From Pseudomonas syringae (GTDB taxonomy: Bacteria; Pseudomonadota; Gammaproteobacteria; Pseudomonadales; Pseudomonadaceae), in contig NZ_WKCB01000005.1 of NCBI RefSeq assembly GCF_021606685.1, positions 62,001-126,000 of the forward strand: DNA of 64,000 bases, given 5' to 3'. The translations under genes and the position numbers were made by a program. Positions 47,399 through 57,962 of the stretch are shown here, piece after piece; the first letter of the stretch is position 1, and each line of letters begins with the position of its first letter. The notes below the pieces were generated by a model that saw nothing but the letters and a program-made list of their open reading frames with translations, was not told the origin of the DNA and ran no database searches.

Positions 47399-47957
47399 AC
47401 TGTCCTCTTACGTTCGATAGCAGGTGTATCCTGCTTTCTTTCAAATACGCTTTCATTCCCTTGCCAGTCGATACACCGCCAGCGCCGTCGATTCTAACGT
47501 CTTGCTCGGTCTGCGCATATTGCTTCTGCGGGAATACGGTCATGCGACTGCTGGTAATCACGGTCTCACGTTTTTTATCGTCAGTGCGCGCAACGCGCAC
47601 CGAGTCGATCAGTTCTACCTCGGTACCGTCCGGGTTGACCTCGCCACGCTTGCTGGTGACGTGCCACGGGAACTCGGTGCCGCGGTAAATGTTCATGTCC
47701 GGGTTGGTCAGCAAGGTGACTTCGGTGGCCTTCAAGTGCTCGACCTTGTCCGAGGTCATTTCGTACTGCACCTTGCCATCGGGCAGGAACTGCACGCTTT
47801 TGGCATTGGTGGCGTAGTAGTCGATAGCGCCTTCGTCCACCTGCGCAGCAGGTTGGTCAAGGAAGCGCTCCGGGCTGATGTTCCAGTAGCCCACCGCGAG
47901 GAACAGCGCGGCGATGACCCCGAAAAGCAGGAAGTTGCGAATCTTTTTACTCAGCAT
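47385..47957 (-). CDS. lptC: LPS export system protein LptC
   Basis: The 190-residue bitopic protein has a single N-terminal membrane anchor (FLLFGVIAALFLAVGYW) and a periplasmic beta-jellyroll (VQFLPDGKVQYEMTSDKVEHL). It hands LPS from LptBFG to LptA. It overlaps lptA and lies 8 nt after kdsC. Confidence 0.94.
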   Translation of the reverse strand: MLSKKIRNFLLFGVIAALFLAVGYWNISPERFLDQPAAQVDEGAIDYYATNAKSVQFLPDGKVQYEMTSDKVEHLKATEVTLLTNPDMNIYRGTEFPWHVTSKRGEVNPDGTEVELIDSVRVARTDDKKRETVITSSRMTVFPQKQYAQTEQDVRIDGAGGVSTGKGMKAYLKESRIHLLSNVRGQYEAR

Positions 47958-47965
47958 AAAACGCT

Positions 47966-48490
47966 CTATAAGTAGGCGGCGTGGGCTGCTTCAAGGCTGC
48001 CCTGGGCACGCAGAATCAGCTCGCAGAACTCGCGGGCGGCACCTTCGCCACCACGCGCAGTGGTGATGCCATGGGCGTGCTCGCGCACGAACGCCGCAGC
48101 ATTGGCAACGGCCATGCCCAGGCCGACTCGGCGAATGACCGGCAGGTCGGGCAAATCATCGCCCAAGTAAGCGACCTGCTCATAGCTTAGGTTGAGTTGG
48201 CCAAGAAGCTCGTCCAGAACCACCAGTTTATCCTCGCGGCCCTGATACAGGTGAGGAATCCCCAGGTTTTGTGCGCGACGTTCCACAACCGGAGTTTTTC
48301 TGCCGCTGATGATCGCCGTTTGTACGCCCGCCGCCATCAGCATTTTGATGCCCTGGCCGTCGAGGGTGTTGAACGTCTTGAATTCACTGCCATCTTCGAG
48401 GAAATACAGGCGGCCGTCGGTCAGTACGCCGTCCACATCGAAAATCGCCAGTTTGATGTTTTTACCGCGTTGCATCAGGTCGCTGGTCAT
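47966..48490 (-). CDS. kdsC: 3-deoxy-D-manno-octulosonate-8-phosphate phosphatase
   Basis: The 174-residue HAD phosphatase shows the nucleophile motif IFDVDGVLTDGRLYF and the distal GDDLPDLPVIRRVGLGMAVANA. It makes Kdo from Kdo-8-phosphate for the LPS inner core. It is directly abutted by kdsD upstream and lptC downstream. Confidence 0.95.
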   Translation of the reverse strand: MTSDLMQRGKNIKLAIFDVDGVLTDGRLYFLEDGSEFKTFNTLDGQGIKMLMAAGVQTAIISGRKTPVVERRAQNLGIPHLYQGREDKLVVLDELLGQLNLSYEQVAYLGDDLPDLPVIRRVGLGMAVANAAAFVREHAHGITTARGGEGAAREFCELILRAQGSLEAAHAAYL

Positions 48491-49465
48491 TTACATCACT
48501 CCTGCACGCAGCAAGTCGTGCATGTTCAGGGCGCCGATCGGGTAGTCGTGGGTATCGACTACCACCAGCGCACCGATCTTATGGTCTTCCATGATCTTCA
48601 ATGCTTCTGCAGCCAGCATCTCGGGGCGAGCGGTCTTGCCGTGCGGGGTCATCACCGCGTCGATGGTGGCTGTGTGGATGTCGATGGTGCGGTCCAGGGT
48701 GCGGCGCAAGTCGCCGTCGGTGAAGACCCCGGCCAGGCGCCCATCAGCTTCCAGGATCACGGTCATGCCCAGGCCCTTGCGGGTCATTTCCATCAGCGCG
48801 TCCTTGAGCAGGGTGCCGCGTTGGACATGGGGCAATTCATCGCCCGAATGCATGACGTTTTCCACTTTGAGCAGCAGTCGGCGGCCCAGTGCGCCACCCG
48901 GATGGGAAAACGCGAAGTCCTCCGCCGTAAAGCCGCGGGCCTCCAGGAGCGCCACGGCCAGGGCGTCGCCCATGACCAGCGCGGCGGTGGTGGAGGAGGT
49001 CGGTGCCAGGTTCAGCGGGCACGCCTCGTGGGCCACGTGCACATTCAAGTTGACTTCGGCGGCCTTGGCCAGCGTCGATTCCGGGTTGCCGGTAATGCTG
49101 ATCATCTTGATGCCCAGGCGCTTGATCAGCGGCAGCAGGGTCACGATTTCGTTGGTTGTGCCGGAGTTGGACAGCGCCAGGATGATGTCATCCTTGGTGA
49201 TCATGCCCATGTCACCGTGGCTGGCTTCGGCCGGGTGCACGAAAAATGCGGTGGTGCCGGTGCTTGCCAGGGTGGCGGCGATCTTGTTGCCGACGTGGCC
49301 CGACTTGCCCATGCCGACCACGACAACGCGGCCCTTGCTGGCCAGAATCATCTCGCAGGCGCGTACGAAATCCGCGTCGATGTGGGCCAGCAAGCCCTCT
49401 ACGGCTTCTAGCTCTAGGCGGATGGTGCGTTGTGCGGATTGAATAAGGTCGCTGGATTGGCTCAT
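48491..49465 (-). CDS. kdsD: D-arabinose-5-phosphate isomerase
   Basis: The 324-residue KpsF/GutQ-family enzyme has an N-terminal SIS domain (VVVVGMGKSGHVGNKIAATLASTGT, HPAEASHGDMGM) and two C-terminal CBS domains (from about residue 200). It isomerises ribulose-5-phosphate to arabinose-5-phosphate, the first Kdo precursor. ATG 49465 (MSQSSDLIQS) was taken by homology over a longer frame starting at 49528. It is divergent from mlaF across about 300 nt. Confidence 0.95.
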   Translation of the reverse strand: MSQSSDLIQSAQRTIRLELEAVEGLLAHIDADFVRACEMILASKGRVVVVGMGKSGHVGNKIAATLASTGTTAFFVHPAEASHGDMGMITKDDIILALSNSGTTNEIVTLLPLIKRLGIKMISITGNPESTLAKAAEVNLNVHVAHEACPLNLAPTSSTTAALVMGDALAVALLEARGFTAEDFAFSHPGGALGRRLLLKVENVMHSGDELPHVQRGTLLKDALMEMTRKGLGMTVILEADGRLAGVFTDGDLRRTLDRTIDIHTATIDAVMTPHGKTARPEMLAAEALKIMEDHKIGALVVVDTHDYPIGALNMHDLLRAGVM

Positions 49466-49622
49466 GTCTGAAATCGTATAGCCTGACGAAAAGTCGCCGA
49501 TTATAGCGGTAATGATCAATTCCCTCACGCAAGTTCGTCAGGGTTTATTCTTGTTGCGCCTGAGATTCATCCTAAGCAACGTTTTTTCCCTGTCCTCAAT
49601 CTGAACAAGGACTGTTCCGGCC

Positions 49623-49652
49623 TTGGGCGCGTTGTACCAGCAGTGATATAGT
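49623..49652 (+). promoter_or_regulatory. Possible mlaF promoter
   Basis: TTGGGC (49623-49628), 18 nt and TATAGT (49647-49652) lie in the kdsD/mlaF divergent gap, about 110 nt before the mlaF ATG. Confidence 0.35.
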
Positions 49653-49763
49653 TCGCCGCCAGTTCGGTCCGCCCAGCCCATGTGGCTATCTATTGTGCAA
49701 TCGTTGCAAACGTTTGTCGCAAGCGTGGTGTCTGAGTGAGAGGCTGCATCCCAAGGAGTTTAG

Positions 49764-50573
49764 ATGAGTGCCGATAACGCCTACGCGGTCGAGCTGAAGG
49801 GACTGACCTTCAAGCGCGGGACGCGCAGCATCTTCAATAACGTCGATATTCGCATTCCACGCGGCAAGGTCACGGGCATCATGGGGCCTTCCGGTTGCGG
49901 CAAGACCACCCTGTTGCGCCTGATGGGCATGCAATTGCGCCCAAGCGCCGGCGAAGTGTGGGTCAACGGCCAGAACCTGCCGACCTTGTCGCGCAGTGAT
50001 CTGTTCGATGCGCGCAAGCACATGGGTGTGCTGTTCCAGAGCGGTGCGCTGTTCACCGACCTTGATGTGTTCGAGAATGTTGCCTTTCCGCTGCGGGTGC
50101 ATACCCAGCTGTCCGATGAAATGATTCGTGACATTGTGTTGCTGAAACTGCAGGCCGTAGGCCTTCGCGGTGCCATCGACTTGATGCCCGACGAACTGTC
50201 CGGCGGCATGAAGCGCCGGGTCGCACTCGCGCGTGCCATTGCCCTCGACCCGCAGATCCTCATGTACGACGAACCCTTCGTCGGCCAGGACCCGATCGCC
50301 ATGGGTGTACTGGTACGTCTGATCCGCCTGCTCAACGATGCGCTGGGGATTACCAGTATCGTTGTCTCCCACGACCTTGCAGAAACCGCGAGCATTGCCG
50401 ATTACCTCTATGTGGTCGGCGATGGTCAGGTGCTGGGCCAGGGCACGCCCGAAGAACTCATGAACGCCGATAACCCGCGCATTCGCCAATTCATGACCGG
50501 CGATCCCGATGGCCCTGTGCCGTTTCACTTTCCGGCAGCGGATTACCGCTCAGATCTTCTGGGGAAGCGCTGA
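49764..50573 (+). CDS. mlaF: Phospholipid ABC transporter ATP-binding protein MlaF
   Basis: The 269-residue ABC ATPase has Walker [10 protein letters not shown], signature [15 protein letters not shown] and Walker [12 protein letters not shown]. It powers the inner-membrane MlaFEDB complex that keeps phospholipids out of the outer leaflet. It is the first of mlaFEDCB, and its TGA shares bases with the mlaE ATG. Confidence 0.96.
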   Translation: MSADNAYAVELKGLTFKRGTRSIFNNVDIRIPRGKVTGIMGPSGCGKTTLLRLMGMQLRPSAGEVWVNGQNLPTLSRSDLFDARKHMGVLFQSGALFTDLDVFENVAFPLRVHTQLSDEMIRDIVLLKLQAVGLRGAIDLMPDELSGGMKRRVALARAIALDPQILMYDEPFVGQDPIAMGVLVRLIRLLNDALGITSIVVSHDLAETASIADYLYVVGDGQVLGQGTPEELMNADNPRIRQFMTGDPDGPVPFHFPAADYRSDLLGKR

Positions 50574-51370
50574 TGCGCAAGACATCTCTTATCGAAAAGG
50601 TTCGCCTTTTCGGTCGCTCCGGCATCGACATCGTCGAAGTGCTCGGCCGTTCGACGATTTTCCTGTTCCATGCCTTGCTTGGGCGCGGTGGCATTGGCGG
50701 CGGGTTTGGCCTGCTGATCAAGCAACTGCACTCGGTGGGCGTGATGTCCCTGGTTATCATCGTGGTTTCCGGGGTGTTCATCGGCATGGTGCTGGCGTTG
50801 CAGGGGTTCAATATCCTGTCCAGTTACGGTTCCGAGCAGGCAGTGGGGCAGATGGTTGCCCTGACGCTGTTGCGTGAACTGGGGCCGGTGGTCACTGCCT
50901 TGCTGTTTGCCGGGCGCGCGGGTTCTGCGCTGACCGCCGAAATCGGCAACATGAAGTCCACCGAGCAGTTGTCCAGCCTGGAAATGATCGGCGTGGACCC
51001 GCTCAAATACATTGTTGCTCCGCGCCTGTGGGCCGGCTTCATTTCCCTGCCACTGCTGGCGATGATCTTCAGCGTGGTGGGTATCTGGGGCGGGTCCTGG
51101 GTGGCAGTGGACTGGTTGGGCGTCTATGACGGTTCCTACTGGGCCAACATGCAAAACAGCGTGACCTTCAGCGGTGACGTGCTCAACGGCATCATAAAGA
51201 GCATTGTCTTCGCCTTTGTAGTGACCTGGATTGCCGTATTCCAAGGCTACGACTGTGAGCCCACCTCAGAAGGGATCAGTCGCGCCACCACCAAGACCGT
51301 TGTGTACGCCTCGCTGGCGGTACTGGGCCTTGACTTCATTTTGACCGCCTTGATGTTTGGAGATTTCTGA
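50573..51370 (+). CDS. mlaE: Phospholipid ABC transporter permease MlaE
   Basis: The 265-residue MlaE/YrbE permease has about five or six helices and the signature [25 protein letters not shown]. It overlaps mlaF and mlaD by one base each, consistent with tight coupling of complex members. Confidence 0.96.
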   Translation: MRKTSLIEKVRLFGRSGIDIVEVLGRSTIFLFHALLGRGGIGGGFGLLIKQLHSVGVMSLVIIVVSGVFIGMVLALQGFNILSSYGSEQAVGQMVALTLLRELGPVVTALLFAGRAGSALTAEIGNMKSTEQLSSLEMIGVDPLKYIVAPRLWAGFISLPLLAMIFSVVGIWGGSWVAVDWLGVYDGSYWANMQNSVTFSGDVLNGIIKSIVFAFVVTWIAVFQGYDCEPTSEGISRATTKTVVYASLAVLGLDFILTALMFGDF

Positions 51371-51837
51371 TGCAAAACCGCACTGTGGAAATCGGTGTCG
51401 GCCTTTTCTTGCTGGCTGGCATCCTGGCTTTACTGTTGCTGGCCCTGCGAGTCAGTGGCCTGTCGGCCAGCCCCAACGCCGATACTTATAAACTTTACGC
51501 GTACTTCGACAATATCGCCGGTTTGACTGTCAGAGCTAAAGTGACCATGGCCGGTGTAACCATCGGCAAGGTCACGGCAATCGATCTGGATCGCGACAGC
51601 TTCACCGGGCGAGTGACCATGCAACTGGACAAGAAGGTAGATAACCTGCCGACCGACTCCACTGCATCTATCCTCACTGCGGGTCTGCTGGGCGAGAAGT
51701 ACATCGGTGTCAGCGTGGGTGGGGAAACAGCCCTGCTCAAGGATGGCTCGACAATCCACGACACACAGTCGTCGTTGGTACTTGAAGACTTGATCGGTAA
51801 ATTCCTGCTCAATACGGTCAATAAAGACGCCAAATGA
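51370..51837 (+). CDS. mlaD: Outer membrane lipid asymmetry protein MlaD (MCE domain)
   Basis: The 155-residue protein has one N-terminal membrane helix (IGVGLFLLAGILALLLLAL) and a single MCE domain (YAYFDNIAGLTVRAKVTMAGV... ILTAGLLGEKYIGVSVG). MlaD hexamers form the periplasmic lipid pore above MlaE. Confidence 0.95.
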   Translation: MQNRTVEIGVGLFLLAGILALLLLALRVSGLSASPNADTYKLYAYFDNIAGLTVRAKVTMAGVTIGKVTAIDLDRDSFTGRVTMQLDKKVDNLPTDSTASILTAGLLGEKYIGVSVGGETALLKDGSTIHDTQSSLVLEDLIGKFLLNTVNKDAK

Positions 51838-51848
51838 GGAATCTGTAC

Positions 51849-52496
51849 ATGATCTCTACCTTGCGACGTGGCCTCCTGGTACTGCTGGCAGCGCTGCCGT
51901 TGATGGCCAACGCAGCAGGTTCTGCCCACGAACTGGTGCAGGACACGACTAACAAGATGTTGGCTGACCTGTCGGCCAACAAGGAAAAGTACAAGCAAGA
52001 CCCGAGTCAGTTCTATAACGCGCTCAATACCATTGTCGGTCCGGTGGTCGATGCCGAAGGCATTTCCCGCAGCATCATGACGGTCAAGTATTCGCGCAAG
52101 GCGACGCCGGCGCAGATGCAGACCTTCCAGGAAAACTTCAAGAAAGGCCTGTTCCAGTTCTACGGCAACGCGCTGCTCGAGTACAACAACCAGGGCATTA
52201 CCGTTGCGCCAGCTGGCGACGAGTCGGGTGATCGCACCAGCGTCAACATGAGCGTCAAAGGCAACAACGGTGCCGTCTACCCTGTGCAGTACACGCTGGA
52301 GAAGATCAACGGCGAGTGGAAGCTGCGCAACGTGATCATCAACGGCATCAACATCGGCAAGCTGTTCCGTGACCAGTTCGCCGACGCCATGCAGCGCAAT
52401 GGCAACGACCTCGACAAAACCATCAATGGTTGGGCCGGTGAAGTGGCCAAGGCCAAGGAAGAAACCGATAAAGCTGCCGGGAAGCCTGCGCAATGA
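51849..52496 (+). CDS. mlaC: Phospholipid-binding periplasmic protein MlaC
   Basis: The 215-residue protein has a signal peptide (MISTLRRGLLVLLAALPLMANA) and the MlaC/Ttg2D fold (TNKMLADLSANKEKYKQDPSQ..., NGEWKLRNVIINGINIGKLFR). It shuttles phospholipid between MlaA and MlaFEDB. I chose ATG 51849, which has AGGA eight bases upstream. An earlier ATG at 51834 overlapping mlaD would add five residues and is also possible. Confidence 0.94.
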   Translation: MISTLRRGLLVLLAALPLMANAAGSAHELVQDTTNKMLADLSANKEKYKQDPSQFYNALNTIVGPVVDAEGISRSIMTVKYSRKATPAQMQTFQENFKKGLFQFYGNALLEYNNQGITVAPAGDESGDRTSVNMSVKGNNGAVYPVQYTLEKINGEWKLRNVIINGINIGKLFRDQFADAMQRNGNDLDKTINGWAGEVAKAKEETDKAAGKPAQ

Positions 52497-52798
52497 CCGA
52501 GTCGGCTGTTCGTCTCGGCGAAGCCGGCGAGCTGTTGATCAGCGGCGTGCTGGATTACCGCTCCGGGCCTGACCTGCGTAAGCAGGGCCAGACCCTGATC
52601 AAGACCAGCACCGCCCCAACGCTGGTGCTGGATTGCTCGGCGGTGACCAAGTCCAGCAGCGTCGGGTTGTCGTTGCTGCTGTGCTTTATGCGTGATGCCC
52701 AGGCGGCCAGAAAGCCGGTGAGCATCCGTGCATTGCCTGAAGACATGCGCGAAATTGCCCAGGTTTCGGGTTTGACCGAGCTGTTGGCGCACCCTTAA
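52493..52798 (+). CDS. mlaB: STAS-domain protein MlaB
   Basis: The 101-residue STAS protein (LLISGVLDYRSGPDLRKQG, LDCSAVTKSSSVGLSLLLCF) with the conserved Ser/Thr patch binds and stabilises MlaF. Its ATG overlaps the mlaC stop. A terminator follows, ending the mla operon. Confidence 0.9.
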   Translation: MTESAVRLGEAGELLISGVLDYRSGPDLRKQGQTLIKTSTAPTLVLDCSAVTKSSSVGLSLLLCFMRDAQAARKPVSIRALPEDMREIAQVSGLTELLAHP

Positions 52799-52812
52799 TA
52801 CACATTATTGAG

Positions 52813-52866
52813 AAGCCCCCCGTCAGAGTCCTGCTATGCGGGGTTCGCAGGCGCGGGGCTTTTTTG
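52813..52866 (+). terminator. Terminator after mlaB
   Basis: AAGCCCC and GGGGCTT arms close a longer loop that itself contains CTGC/GCAG pairing, followed by TTTTTTG. It lies 15 nt after mlaB and 46 nt before ibaG. Confidence 0.8.
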
Positions 52867-52911
52867 TATGATGTGCGACCCGCGCGCACTGGGCGCCGAT
52901 AGAGGTTGAGC

Positions 52912-54440
<1,529 letters not shown>

Positions 54441-54465
54441 CCCCGGGCTGCAAACACTGTCACTC

Positions 54466-54568
54466 TGGCGAGCGGGCTTGTCGAGTCGTCGCACCGCCGC
54501 GTAGGGTTGCGTAGCGACCCTAAAAATGGGACTGCTACGCAGTCCAACGCGGGCAAGCCCGCTCGCCA
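54466..54568. repeat. Altered long REPIN between murA and hisG
   Basis: The right arm is intact (GCGGGCAAGCCCGCTCGCCA). The left arm begins TGGCGAGCGGGCTTG and then departs for about 24 nt before rejoining at the inner hairpin AGGGTTGC-gta-GCGACCCT (54503-54521). The right inner hairpin is GGACTGC-tac-GCAGTCC (54529-54545). Confidence 0.75.
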
Positions 54569-54698
54569 CGGGTCTGTGTTTGTTGTTACCTGAGCTGTTA
54601 CTGAATTTGTTTCAAATCGAGGCTGTAATGGCCTCGATCTGTGTCTGGCGCCGTTTGCGACTGGACAGCAATAGCCTGATGAAGGACTGACGTTTCCC

Positions 54699-55334
54699 AT
54701 GTTGACCATCGCACTGTCCAAGGGCCGCATCCTTGACGACACTTTGCCGCTTCTGGCTGAAGCGGGCATCGTGCCAACCGAGAATCCGGACAAGAGCCGC
54801 AAGCTGATCATCCCCACGACCCAGGACGACGTTCGCCTGCTGATCGTACGGGCTACCGACGTGCCGACTTACGTTGAGCATGGCGCGGCCGACCTGGGCG
54901 TCGCCGGTAAAGACGTGCTGATGGAGTACGGTGGCCAGGGCCTCTACGAGCCGCTGGACCTGCGCATTGCTTTGTGCAAATTGATGACCGCCGGCCGTGT
55001 CGGTGACGTCGAGCCCAAAGGCCGTCTGCGCGTGGCCACCAAGTTCGTCAACGTCGCCAAGCGCTACTACGCCGAGCAAGGCCGTCAGGTCGACATCATC
55101 AAGCTGTACGGCTCGATGGAGCTGGCGCCGCTGATCGGCCTGGCCGACAAGATCATCGACGTGGTCGACACCGGCAACACCCTGCGTGCCAACGGTCTCG
55201 AGCCTCAGGATTTCATTGCCGACATCAGCTCCCGCCTGATCGTCAACAAAGCTTCGATGAAGATGCAACATGCCCGTATCCAGGCGTTGATCGACACCCT
55301 GCGCACCGCAGTGGAGTCGCGACACCGCGGTTGA
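54699..55334 (+). CDS. hisG: ATP phosphoribosyltransferase, short form
   Basis: The 211-residue HisG has the PRPP-binding [14 protein letters not shown] motif. It lacks the C-terminal regulatory domain of the long form, so it belongs to the HisG-S type that needs HisZ for histidine feedback; hisZ is not in the window. It catalyses the first step of histidine biosynthesis. The next gene, hisD, follows after 128 nt containing two hairpins. Confidence 0.95.
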   Translation: MLTIALSKGRILDDTLPLLAEAGIVPTENPDKSRKLIIPTTQDDVRLLIVRATDVPTYVEHGAADLGVAGKDVLMEYGGQGLYEPLDLRIALCKLMTAGRVGDVEPKGRLRVATKFVNVAKRYYAEQGRQVDIIKLYGSMELAPLIGLADKIIDVVDTGNTLRANGLEPQDFIADISSRLIVNKASMKMQHARIQALIDTLRTAVESRHRG

Positions 55335-55341
55335 CCTACCT

Positions 55342-55361
55342 GCGTAGCTGAAAAGCTACGC
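55342..55361 (+). other. Hairpin 1 between hisG and hisD
   Basis: GCGTAGCT-gaaa-AGCTACGC is a perfect 8-bp stem with a GNRA-type loop and no T-run, 8 nt after the hisG stop. Confidence 0.65.
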
Positions 55362-55388
55362 CCGTCTATCCGCCTCATAGCCAGAATT

Positions 55389-55438
55389 CTCAGGTGCCCA
55401 AGCGGAAACGACTGCTAGTTTAGGGCGCCTGAGTTTTT
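55389..55438 (+). terminator. Terminator-like hairpin 2 between hisG and hisD
   Basis: CTCAGGTGCCC (55389-55399) pairs with GGGCGCCTGAG (55423-55433), 11 bp with one G-U, loop 23 nt, then TTTTTG. It ends about 25 nt before the hisD ATG. Confidence 0.75.
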
Positions 55439-55462
55439 GCCAATTCTATTGAGGCCCTCGCT

Positions 55463-56785
55463 ATGACCACGTCCACTGCAATTGCCCGACTCAACGCTGC
55501 CGACCCGGATTTCGCCCATCATCTGGATCATCTGCTGAGCTGGGAAAGCGTGTCCGACGACTCGGTCAACCAGCGGGTGCTCGACATCATCAAGGCCGTG
55601 CGCGAGCGCGGTGATGCGGCGCTGGTGGACTTCACCCGCCAGTTCGACGGCCTCGACGTGGCGTCGATGTCGGACCTGATCCTGCCCCGCGAACGCCTGG
55701 AGCTGGCCCTGACGCGCATCACCGCGCCCCAGCGCGAAGCCCTGGAAGTGGCGGCGGCGCGCGTGCGCAGCTATCACGAAAAACAGAAACAGGATTCCTG
55801 GAGCTACACCGAGGCCGACGGCACCGTGCTGGGCCAGAAGGTCACGCCGCTGGACCGCGCCGGGCTGTACGTGCCCGGCGGTAAAGCTTCCTACCCGTCA
55901 TCGGTATTGATGAACGCCATCCCTGCCAAGGTGGCGGGCGTGACTGAAGTGGTCATGGTGGTGCCGACCCCGCGTGGTGAAATCAATGAGTTGGTACTGG
56001 CCGCCGCCTGCATCGCCGGGGTCGACCGCGTGTTTACCATTGGTGGTGCGCAAGCCGTTGCAGCCCTGGCCTATGGCACCGAAAGCGTACCCAAGGTTGA
56101 TAAAGTGGTGGGCCCGGGCAACATCTATGTCGCCACCGCCAAGCGCCATGTGTTTGGCCAGGTGGGTATCGACATGATCGCCGGCCCCTCGGAAATCCTC
56201 GTGGTGTGCGACGGCCAGACCGACCCGGACTGGATCGCCATGGACCTGTTCTCGCAGGCCGAGCACGACGAAGACGCCCAGGCGATTCTGGTCAGCCCGG
56301 ACGCCGAGTTCCTCGACAAGGTGGCCGCCAGCATCGATAAGTTGCTGCCGACCATGGACCGTGCCGAGATCATCGAGAAGTCGATCAATGGCCGGGGTGC
56401 GCTGATCCTCGTGCGTGACATGGAGCAGGCTATCGAAGTGGCCAACCGCATTGCGCCGGAGCACCTGGAGTTGTCGGTAGCTGACCCACAAGCCTGGCTG
56501 CCGTCGATTCGCCACGCGGGTGCGATCTTCATGGGCCGCCACACCAGCGAAGCGCTGGGCGACTACTGCGCAGGCCCGAACCACGTGCTGCCGACCTCCG
56601 GCACCGCGCGTTTCTCGTCGCCGCTGGGGGTGTATGACTTCCAGAAGCGTTCGTCGATCATTTTCTGCTCGCCACAGGGTGCTTCCGAACTGGGCAAGAC
56701 CGCCTCGGTGCTGGCCCGTGGTGAATCCCTGAGCGCCCACGCCCGCAGCGCCGAGTACCGCATCCTTGAAGAGAAGGGGAACTGA
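55463..56785 (+). CDS. hisD: Histidinol dehydrogenase
   Basis: The 440-residue zinc enzyme carries the signature [34 protein letters not shown] and the C-terminal [13 protein letters not shown]. It performs the last two oxidations from histidinol to histidine. Together with hisG and hisC it forms the usual Pseudomonas cluster. The hisC ATG lies 3 nt after its stop. Confidence 0.97.
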   Translation: MTTSTAIARLNAADPDFAHHLDHLLSWESVSDDSVNQRVLDIIKAVRERGDAALVDFTRQFDGLDVASMSDLILPRERLELALTRITAPQREALEVAAARVRSYHEKQKQDSWSYTEADGTVLGQKVTPLDRAGLYVPGGKASYPSSVLMNAIPAKVAGVTEVVMVVPTPRGEINELVLAAACIAGVDRVFTIGGAQAVAALAYGTESVPKVDKVVGPGNIYVATAKRHVFGQVGIDMIAGPSEILVVCDGQTDPDWIAMDLFSQAEHDEDAQAILVSPDAEFLDKVAASIDKLLPTMDRAEIIEKSINGRGALILVRDMEQAIEVANRIAPEHLELSVADPQAWLPSIRHAGAIFMGRHTSEALGDYCAGPNHVLPTSGTARFSSPLGVYDFQKRSSIIFCSPQGASELGKTASVLARGESLSAHARSAEYRILEEKGN

Positions 56786-56788
56786 GAC

Positions 56789-57841
56789 ATGAGCAAATTC
56801 TGGAGCCCTTTCGTCAAGGACCTCGTGCCTTACGTGCCCGGCGAGCAGCCAAAACTGACCAAACTGGTCAAGCTCAACACCAATGAAAACCCCTACGGCC
56901 CGTCGCCCAAGGCATTGGCGGCGATGCAGGCCGAGCTGAATGACAACCTGCGTTTGTACCCGGACCCCAACAGCGACCTGCTCAAGCAGGCCGTGGCCAA
57001 GTATTACGGGATCGACGCCGGCAAGGTGTTCCTCGGCAACGGTTCCGATGAAGTCTTGGCGCATATCTTCCATGGCCTGTTCCAGCACGATTTGCCGCTG
57101 CTGTTTCCGGACATCAGCTACAGCTTTTATCCGGTTTACTGCGGCCTCTATGGCATCAAGTCTGACCCGGTGCCACTGGACGAGCAGTTCCAGATTCGCG
57201 TGGCCGACTACGCCAAGCCCAACGGTGGGATCATCTTCCCCAACCCGAACGCGCCCACCGGCTGCGTGCTGGCGCTGGAGGCGGTGGAGCAGATCCTCAA
57301 GGCCAGCCCGGATTCGGTGGTGGTGGTCGATGAGGCCTATATCGACTTCGGCGGCGACACCGCCATCAGCCTGGTGGACCGCTACCCGAACCTGCTGGTG
57401 ACCCAGACCCTGTCCAAATCGCGCTCACTGGCCGGTTTGCGCGTGGGCCTGGCCGTGGGCCACCCGGACCTGATCGAGGCGCTGGAGCGGGTCAAGAACA
57501 GCTTCAACTCCTACCCGCTGGATCGCCTGGCGATTGTCGGCGCGGCGGCGGCGTTCGAAGACCGTGAGTACTTCGAGAAGACTTGCCAACAGGTGATCGA
57601 CAGCCGCAACCAGTTGGTTGCCCAACTGGAAGGTAAGGGCTTTGAAGTATTGCCATCGGCCGCCAACTTCATCTTTGCCCGTCACTCACAGCATGACGCG
57701 GCGGGTTTGGCTGCGAAGCTGCGTGAGCAGGGCGTGATTGTGCGGCACTTCAAGCAGGCGCGGATTGCCCAGTTCCTGCGGATCAGCATCGGTACGCCGG
57801 AGCAGAACCAGGCGCTGATTGATGGGCTTGGCGAGCTCTAG
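56789..57841 (+). CDS. hisC: Histidinol-phosphate aminotransferase
   Basis: The 350-residue fold-type I PLP enzyme has [14 protein letters not shown] near the N-terminus, [11 protein letters not shown], and the PLP Lys in [14 protein letters not shown]. It converts imidazole acetol phosphate to histidinol phosphate. It ends the hisGDC run and is convergent with uraA across a REPIN. Confidence 0.96.
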   Translation: MSKFWSPFVKDLVPYVPGEQPKLTKLVKLNTNENPYGPSPKALAAMQAELNDNLRLYPDPNSDLLKQAVAKYYGIDAGKVFLGNGSDEVLAHIFHGLFQHDLPLLFPDISYSFYPVYCGLYGIKSDPVPLDEQFQIRVADYAKPNGGIIFPNPNAPTGCVLALEAVEQILKASPDSVVVVDEAYIDFGGDTAISLVDRYPNLLVTQTLSKSRSLAGLRVGLAVGHPDLIEALERVKNSFNSYPLDRLAIVGAAAAFEDREYFEKTCQQVIDSRNQLVAQLEGKGFEVLPSAANFIFARHSQHDAAGLAAKLREQGVIVRHFKQARIAQFLRISIGTPEQNQALIDGLGEL

Positions 57842-57866
57842 GCGTTAGACCTTTATTGGCTTGACG

Positions 57867-57944
57867 GGCCTCATCGCGGGCAAGCCCGGCTCCCACATTG
57901 GAATGTATTTCCCTGTGGGAGCCGGGCTTGCCCGCGATGAGGCC
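57867..57944. repeat. REPIN (CGGGCTTGCCCG type) between hisC and uraA
   Basis: GGCCTCATCGCGGGCAAGCC and its complement GGCTTGCCCGCGATGAGGCC form perfect outer arms around ACATTGGAATGT-type inner pairing. The element fills the convergent gap. Confidence 0.88.
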
Positions 57945-57962
57945 ATCAGCAACACCGCATCG

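Noticed and set aside
55335..55462. Classical histidine attenuator leader peptide upstream of hisD
   Set aside because: No short frame with consecutive His codons is present in the gap.
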